Positions 58,130-64,000 of a stretch of DNA of 64,000 nucleotides are shown piece by piece. Origin of the DNA: Ridgeia piscesae (Eukaryota; Annelida; Polychaeta; Sabellida; Siboglinidae); contig JAODUO010000075.1 in NCBI GenBank assembly GCA_025642075.2, positions 5,001-69,000 of the forward strand, read 5' to 3'. A program made the translations under genes and the position numbers. Position 1 is the stretch's first letter; every line of letters begins with the position of its first letter. The notes below the pieces were generated by a model. That model ran no database searches, was not told the DNA's origin, and saw only the letters and a list, made by a program, of their open reading frames with translations.

Positions 58130-58285
58130 CTACAAGGTAATTATGCCAGCTCCTTCTATCACTCCCTTCAAAACAAAACCAATTTCCATTCATCCACGGT
58201 CTCCTCGCCAGCTTCACTTGACCTGCTGGTGATGACAAATCAAGGTCACAGTCAATGTCATGCTTCACCCTAGTGTCAAGAGTCA
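58130..58285. other. Unique spacer
   Basis: Short unique sequence between the minisatellite and the balanced-complexity block. Confidence 0.4.
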
Positions 58286-58289
58286 TCTA

Positions 58290-58580
58290 TCTATATGACA
58301 CCGCGGTGACACGCCTTGACAGCATAAGAGTCCGTGGCATGACGAGAAACCCTTGAAATAATCCAAAGATGTCTTTCTTCCGTTTCAAAGATAGCCCCGC
58401 CACCTCGCTGGGCCTGATGAGATGAGACAGTGGGCACCATCTCGGGAGGATATTAGGACCTGCAGGAAATTGCTTTGGGAGAGCGGAACGCTTCAGCTTG
58501 ATTAGGTCGTGGAGCTGAGAGAGGCTGGAGCGAGAGATGTCAAACGCAGACATTAAATCTATTATGATTGTCGACGTCTG
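58290..58580. other. Balanced-complexity block, candidate regulatory DNA
   Basis: About 290 bp of non-repetitive, GC-balanced sequence (GCTTGATTAGGTCGTGGAGC, ACATTAAATCTATTATGATT) squeezed between two large minisatellites. No exon structure is visible; survival without repeat invasion is the only hint of constraint. Confidence 0.27.
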
Positions 58581-58679
58581 TGATGTATCTGTGCATGATA
58601 ATTATGTGACAGTGGTGTGATGTACATGTGACCCATTCTGACCTTTTGAACCCTGTCAAAATTCTGAATTATTCCAGTC

Positions 58680-59215
58680 TTCTGACTCATGCCACCCTTA
58701 TGACCCCTGCCACCCTTATAATCCCTGCCAACCTTCTGACCCATGCCACCCTTATAAACCCTGCCACCTTCTGACCCATGCCACCCTTATGACCCCTGCC
58801 ACCCTTATAACCCCTGCCAACCTTCTGACCCATGCCACCCTTATGACCCCTGCCACCCTTATAACCCCTGCCAACCTTATAACCCCTGCCAACCTTCTGA
58901 CCCATGCCACCCTTATGACCTCTGCCACCCTTATAACCCCTGCCAACCTTATAACCCCTGCCAACCTTCTGACCCATGCCACCCTTATGACCTCTGCCAC
59001 CCTTATAACCCCTGCCAACCTTCTGACCCATGCCACCCTTATGACCCCTGCCACCCTTATAACCCCTGCCACCTTCTGACCCATGCCACCCTTATAACCC
59101 CTGCCACCTTCTGACTCATGCCACCTTTATAACCCCTGCCACCTTCTGACTCATGCCGCCATTATGACCCCTGCCAGTCTTCTGTCCAATGCCAACCTTT
59201 CTGATCCATGCCATT
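58680..59215 (+). repeat. Minisatellite of ~17-19-bp subunits (CCACCCTTATAACCCCTG)
   Basis: Subunits of the form TGCCACCCTTATGACCCC, TGCCACCCTTATAACCCC and TGCCAACCTTCTGACCCA recur in mixed order, some forming 53-55-bp supra-units. It grades into the 62-bp repeat downstream, which contains the same TTCTGACCCATGCCA word. Confidence 0.95.
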
Positions 59216-59242
59216 GTTCTAGCCCATGCCACCCCTCTGACC

Positions 59243-59994
59243 TATGCCAACATTTCATACCGCATACTCTTGTTATCCTTCTGACCCATGCCAGTCTTCT
59301 GACCTATGCCAACATTTCATACCACATACTCTTGTTATCCTTCTGACCCATGCCACCCTTCTGACCTATGCCAACATTTCATACCACATACTCTTGTTAT
59401 CCATCTGACCCATGCCAGTCTTCTGACCTATGCCAACATTTCATACCACATACTCTTGTTATCCATCTGACCCATGCCAGTCTTCTGACCTATGCCAACA
59501 TTTCATACCACATACTCTTGTTATCCTTCTGACCCATGCCACCCTTCTGACCTATGCCAACATTTCATACGGCATACTCTTGTTATCCTTCTGACCCATG
59601 CCAGTCTTCTGACCTATGCCAACATTTCATACCACATACTCTTGTTATCCATCTGACCCATGCCAGTCTTCTGACCTATGCCAACATTTCATACCACATA
59701 CTCTTGTTATCCTTCTGACCCATGCCACCCTTCTGACCTATGCCAACATTTCATACGGCATACTCTTGTTATCCTTCTGACCCATGCCAGTCTTCTGACC
59801 TATGCCAACATTTCATACCACATACTCTTGTTATCCATCTGACCCATGCCAGTCTTCTGACCTATGCCAACATTTCATACCACATACTCTTGTTATCCTT
59901 CTGACCCATGCCACCCTTCTGACCTATGCCAACATTTCATACGGCATACTCTTGTTATCCTTCTGACCCATGCCAGTCTTCTGACCTGCCAGTT
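59243..59994 (+). repeat. 62-bp minisatellite with 186-bp higher-order repeat
   Basis: Twelve units start with TATGCCAACATTTCATAC at 59243, 59305, 59367 and every 62 bp to 59925. Three sites vary: CAC/GGC/CGC after CATAC, T or A in ATCC(T/A)TCTG, and GTC or CCC after CATGCCA. Units 4-6, 7-9 and 10-12 show the same ordered trio (CAC-A-GTC, CAC-T-CCC, GGC-T-GTC), so the last nine units are three copies of a 186-bp higher-order repeat. Confidence 0.96.
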
Positions 59995-59999
59995 AAAGA

Positions 60000-60475
60000 T
60001 ACAGATACAGATGTGCCAACCTTCTGACATATTCCAACATGTTCTCTCTTTTGCCTCTGCTTTGTTGCTAATTCGCAAACACCATGCATCATGTGCATGC
60101 ATTACTACAATCCAAACATGCATGCAAGTACACAAGGAAACTGAAGGAGTTCTCAAAAAACATTTGTCAAATTGATTGCTGATGTTATGGTCTCGAACTG
60201 TGTTATTATTAGTTCCAGCAAAACAGCAATTGAATGACACAGTCTGTCTCAGCTTCCCCGTCACACGCAATAAGGATGGTTATCTGTCAGATACACAGTC
60301 AATTATGTTTCAAAGTAATCAGTAAGTAAGCACTTACTCCCTCCAGGTGGCCCTATTTAATTTTAATTATAAACGTTTGCAGGCATTTACTCAAATAGAT
60401 GCTGTATGTTATATAATGTTCTTTTTAAAACTGGTTGAAAGAAAACTGCCAGGTTGCAACTAATCAGCCTGAATT
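60000..60475. other. No feature seen
   Basis: Unique sequence after the satellite, with no coding signals. Confidence 0.4.
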
Positions 60476-60479
60476 GGTC

Positions 60480-60517
60480 ATAATTTAAACACTGCATCTG
60501 CAGAATGTTTAAATTAT
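60480..60517. repeat. Short palindrome
   Basis: ATAATTTAAACA at 60480-60491 faces TGTTTAAATTAT at 60506-60517 around a CTGCATCTGCAGAA loop that is itself nearly palindromic. Confidence 0.75.
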
Positions 60518-60830
60518 AAAGAAAAAGAAAAACATTCCCACTAGAAAAAACAATTTTTTTAAAAAACGTAGTAAAAAAAAACCCAAAAATTTTTCCCACT
60601 AGTAAATAATTGTCATGTAGTAGAGAAAAAGGCAGGAAAAAAATTCCCCTTAAAAAATTGCCCTATAAAAAAACATTCCAAGTAAAGATGTTAAAAAAAT
60701 TCCCCAAAAAACATTTAGCCCACAAAATTTTGGGGAAAAAAGCATTCACTAGTTTTCATGTAAACTTCCCCTGCCCAGTCAAAAAAACCCATTTTTTGCT
60801 GAATTCCATAGTTTTGTGTGTGGTTTGAAA
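60518..60830. other. Homopolymer-rich stretch of doubtful quality
   Basis: Many A runs of 5-9 and C runs of 4 (AAAAAATTCCCC, AAAATTTTGGGGAAAAAA) in a way not seen elsewhere in the window. It may be a real A/C-rich repeat or an error-prone assembly segment. Confidence 0.4.
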
Positions 60831-60984
60831 ATGTGTGTGTTTGTAACATGTCGTGTGTTTTTTTGTCAAGTGTTACTGTCAATTTTGTGTGGTTTGAAAT
60901 TTGTCGTGTGGTTCCCTGTCAATTGTCAGTGTGAGTGGCGGTTCCATTATTGGTTGGTGTGCCCCAATTGGGGGGCGTTTTTTT

Positions 60985-61741
60985 GGGTTTGTGTCATTTT
61001 TGGTGTGTGTGTGGTGTGTACATGTGTGGTGTGGTGTGGTGTGGTGTGGTGTGTCAAGTGTGGTGTGGCATGTGTGTCTGTGGTGTGTACATGTGTGGTG
61101 TGTCAAGTGTGGTGTGGTGTGTTGTGTGGTGTGTAAATGGGGTGGGTGTGTCAAGTGTGGTGTGTCAAGTGTGGTGTGTATGGGGGTGTGCACAAGTGTC
61201 CAATGTGAAAGTGTGTCATGTTTTTGTGTCAATTTCCTTACTGTCGTTTGTACCCCCAAAATTAACTTTGTTTAACAAGAAGGGTTGTAAAGGTGGTGTG
61301 GTGTGTGTCATGTGTGGTGTGTCAAGTGTGGTGTGTGTGTGGTGTGTCAAGTGTGGTGTGTGTGTGTACAAGTGTGGTGTGTGTGTGTCATGTGTGGTGT
61401 GTCAAGTGTGGTGTGGTGTGTGTCATGTGTGGTGTGTCAAGTGTGGTGTTGTGTGTGTGTGTGTGTGTCAAGTGTGGTGTGTGTGTGTACAAGTGTGGTG
61501 TGTGTGTGTCATGTGTGGTGTGTCAAGTGTGGTGTGTGTGTCATGTGTGGTGTGTCAAGTGTGGTGTGTGTGTCATGTGTGGTGTGTGGTGTGTCAAGTG
61601 TGGTGTGTCATGTGTGTGTCATGTGTGGTGTGGTGTGGTGTGTGTGTGTCATGTGTGGTGTGTGCGTGTGTCATGTGTGGTGTGTGTACATGTGTAGTGT
61701 GGTGTGTGTACATGTGTAGTGTGGTGTGTGTACATGTGTCG

Positions 61742-61773
<32 letters not shown>

Positions 61774-61775
61774 TG
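60985..61775 (+). repeat. G/T-rich minisatellite (GTGTGGTGTGTCAA)
   Basis: GTGTGGTGTGTCAA, GTGTGTCATGTGTGGTGT and GTACATGTGTGGTG units repeat for about 790 bp with almost no C on the plus strand, closing with a (GTGC)n run at 61741-61770. The CVCVMCGV-type frames (up to 291 codons) are products of the repeat. Confidence 0.96.
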
Positions 61776-61789
61776 TATGGCTGTCTGCA

Positions 61790-62195
61790 CACAGTCCAGT
61801 CCAAATGTGAAAAGAATGAGTAACATGACCTTTTTTCTTCTCTAATTTCCATTACCTGCCCACTCAAGTTTCTACCCATCCAAAATTAACTTTGCCCTTT
61901 CAAAAGAAGGGTTGACAGGTCTGTAGGTAAAGCTATGCCTCCTGATAATAAATACCACTCGACAGATTCTGAGTAATGGTACGGACAAGTGCTTTAAATG
62001 ATACAAGCTGTTTATGGAAAACCTTACTTTGAATGTGTCAAAAGGTACTTTTTTGGACAAAGTTTCCCGCCATTGAGCAGTTTGATGCACCTGGCTTGAA
62101 GCGCGCTTCAGGACTGGCATGTTGTTAAATGGTCTACTTATTTTGTGGAGAAACTTTTTTGCACAGATAATGATGATTGATTTCAGCATTCTAGC
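61790..62195. other. No recognised gene
   Basis: Unique sequence with a 105-codon minus-strand frame (61872-62189) that lacks any known motif. Confidence 0.3.
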
Positions 62196-62199
62196 AACT

Positions 62200-62530
62200 G
62201 TTTTTCAGATCGTTTAATGGCACGTTGATCGCGTGAACATAGTTCCCTCTCAGCTCTGGATCTCCATCATTAATGTAATTATTCTAATGGAACGTAAACC
62301 ATGAAAAAACATAAAATCTTTTCGTTAATAATCAGGCTGTGTGACGCGGAGATAATGTGTATAAAAATATACGTGACACGTTGACTGAGCAGGGTGATTA
62401 ACTTGTCACGAGTGACAGTGTCATTATGTGTCACTAATGACGCTGCTGCCGCATTATGACACTGGTGTCTCATAGTCGTGCTTGTTCTAATCGAAGTTTA
62501 ATTGGGCACGCCAGAATGAAGGACTTTAAA
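62200..62530. other. Balanced-complexity block, candidate regulatory DNA
   Basis: Non-repetitive stretch with homeodomain-like ATTA-rich words (CATCATTAATGTAATTATTC) and GTGACAGTGTCATTATGTG. It has no exon structure. The call is by complexity contrast only. Confidence 0.27.
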
Positions 62531-62534
62531 AAAT

Positions 62535-64000
62535 GATGTTGGTCACTGAACAGTCCATATATTACAGGTGTGATGACCGGGATATTAAGTCATAAAGGTC
62601 TCTCTTGCAGTCAAACTAATAATAGCTGCCTACCTGGTTGGTCTTGTCCCATACATATTTTTGAATTTTTAAAAAATGCATGCCTTTCAGTCTAGTTTAT
62701 TTTATTATTTTAACATGCAGTTAAGCATATATATGTATTAAAATAAAAAATTAATATAGATCACAGTGACCTTTTATCTTTAAAAATATCTTTTCTTGTA
62801 AATTTTGCAACAACTTCAACGAAAAAAATACAGACCAATGAGGTATCTCTATAACATTGTCTGTGGAATTCAAAATAGTTGAATTCCATTTCACAATTTT
62901 GTGATTTAATATCTACTTTATGATGGGAGGTCACAGAAAGGAAACATATTCCATTTCCCAAAATATTTTGTCACATTACAGAGGAGAGTTAATCCAAAAT
63001 TTTGTTTTTGGAGATTACATGTTTTCATATAAACCCCCTTTAAAAACATATCAAAAGGAAAAACACAACATTAGTTAAATACATATAGAACATTCTATTG
63101 AGAACAGGCCAGGTTGTGAGATAGTTCTGCACGGCAGCCCCTATTCACATCATTACGCCATTATCATATGGAATTATAGTTTCTGAGAAGTGATCTAAAA
63201 ATAATTTATTTCGACACAGCCCAAATTAACATTCACTTAGAGCCATTTCTGCAGAAGATTGACTCCTAAAATACCGAGCTATTGTCGATTATATATACCT
63301 CAATTACCTCACTCCAATAAACATGTCAGTTTTTTGGTAAATATGATTTAATCCAGAGTACTAGATACTTAAATAAGGGTTCCAAACCAGGTGGTGAAAT
63401 AATGCTAGCCCTATAAATTCTATTGTTTCAGTAAAACTGTTATTTCCTGTACTGAGCTGTAGGGCGCAGTATCACAGTGGTGGGAACATCACACTCAGCT
63501 GCAGAGACTGCACCAAATCCATTTCGAAAACCCAAACACTTTTTCACACCACATTGTATTAGTGCAGTTGGCCAAATAGGCACCTGACAGTGGAGGTTCT
63601 ATTATGTGAAGCGTAGTCTTTGTGGAGTAATCGCAGTTGGCTTAATTCTTCCTAGAAATGTTGAATTGATATTAGAATGAACAAGTCAGCTGCCAGCAAG
63701 GGAAGTGCTTTTAAAGTGCCTTGGCAGTATTATGGATAGGATGCCACTATATGTAATTATTATACTAACTTATTCTTTTCAGCTAAACACAATCAGCATG
63801 AAGGTTGCTAAAACACCGCAGACCTGTCTAAACTATTTTGAAGACCTTTGAAAACCATTTACAGTGAACTGACAAATTAAGTGAAAAAATAAATCCTTAA
63901 CTTTAGCAGGATGCGGTTAATAATAACCATTTAACAATAAATTCCTTTCGTGATATCACAGGAAGTTTGTGTCGTTATTCAATAAGACATCACCTCTAGT
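62535..64000. other. No recognised gene; possible decayed SINE at 63.46-63.75 kb
   Basis: AT-rich sequence. The phrase GGGCGCAGTATCACAGTGGT (63463) resembles a tRNA-SINE head and GAAGTGCTTTTAAAGTGCCT (63701) a SINE tail, but the B box is not readable. Confidence 0.3.

Noticed and set aside
53371..59994. CRISPR-like arrays
   Set aside because: The 40-bp and 62-bp repeats are contiguous without unique spacers, and the DNA is eukaryotic.
60935..61810. Open frame of 291 codons on the plus strand, rich in Cys, Val and Gly
   Set aside because: It is the direct translation of a G/T-rich minisatellite; other frames of the same DNA are equally open.
1..64000. A complete new multi-gene biological system
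   Set aside because: All recognisable coding pieces are broken mobile-element genes or isolated exon candidates, with no intact gene cluster.

Overview
This window is eukaryotic, animal-type DNA dominated by decayed transposable elements, SINEs, MITE-like inverted repeats, satellites and microsatellites. The mix (CR1/L2/Rex1-like LINE pieces, a Ty3/gypsy pol remnant, hAT and pogo-like transposase pseudogenes, a P2X7-C-like domain scrap, tRNA-derived SINEs with the tail typical of aquatic animals, AACGTT-rich MITEs) suggests a marine invertebrate, perhaps a mollusc or another lophotrochozoan; the sequence does not settle the species. No prokaryotic gene structure, CRISPR array or complete host gene is visible. 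Most open reading frames longer than 60 codons are chance or run through microsatellites.

Left part (1-31 kb) is a transposon graveyard. 1-935: satellite with a ~209-bp unit carrying a perfect hairpin. 3.69-4.2 kb: foldback MITE. 4.37-5.74 kb: plus-strand LINE reverse transcriptase remnant flanked by two outward-facing LINE 3' ends. 6.05-9.59 kb: minus-strand LINE interrupted by a second minus-strand LINE. 9.64-9.78 kb: a small cysteine-rich coding exon with a good splice donor, the best host-gene candidate. 9.86-11.53 kb: array of ~352-360-bp repeats, one unit interrupted by a ~460-bp MITE. 13.4-14.3 kb: gypsy RNase H-integrase remnant. 17.1, 20.6 and 24.4 kb: three copies of a dispersed repeat holding a CRE site and YY1-like sites. 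18.0-19.5 kb: decayed ORF of a multicopy family. 21.5-21.85 kb: P2X7-C-like remnant. 22.07 and 23.30 kb: ~480-bp direct repeats beside an LTR-like end. 25.7-26.6 kb: hAT pseudogene. 26.95 kb: tRNA-SINE. 28.69-30.52 kb: pogo-like transposase pseudogene.

Right part (31-64 kb) is more AT-rich, has no transposase remnants and reads like intron or intergenic DNA. It holds two AACGTT MITEs (31.2, 39.7 kb), a 249-bp cruciform-prone palindrome (32.0 kb), an inverted pair of MITEs with TTAGGG-like cores (35.3, 40.0 kb), five copies of one tRNA-SINE family (36.5, 40.8, 45.1, 46.8, 55.6 kb), and many minisatellites, including a 62-bp repeat organised as a 186-bp higher-order repeat (59.24-59.99 kb). Between them are balanced-complexity blocks (44.3, 50.1, 58.3, 62.2 kb) that could be conserved regulatory DNA; this is inference only.

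No set of genes here acts as a pathway. The coding remnants are all broken mobile-element genes except the cysteine-rich exon at 9.64-9.78 kb and two weaker minus-strand exon candidates at 14.75 and 15.3 kb.
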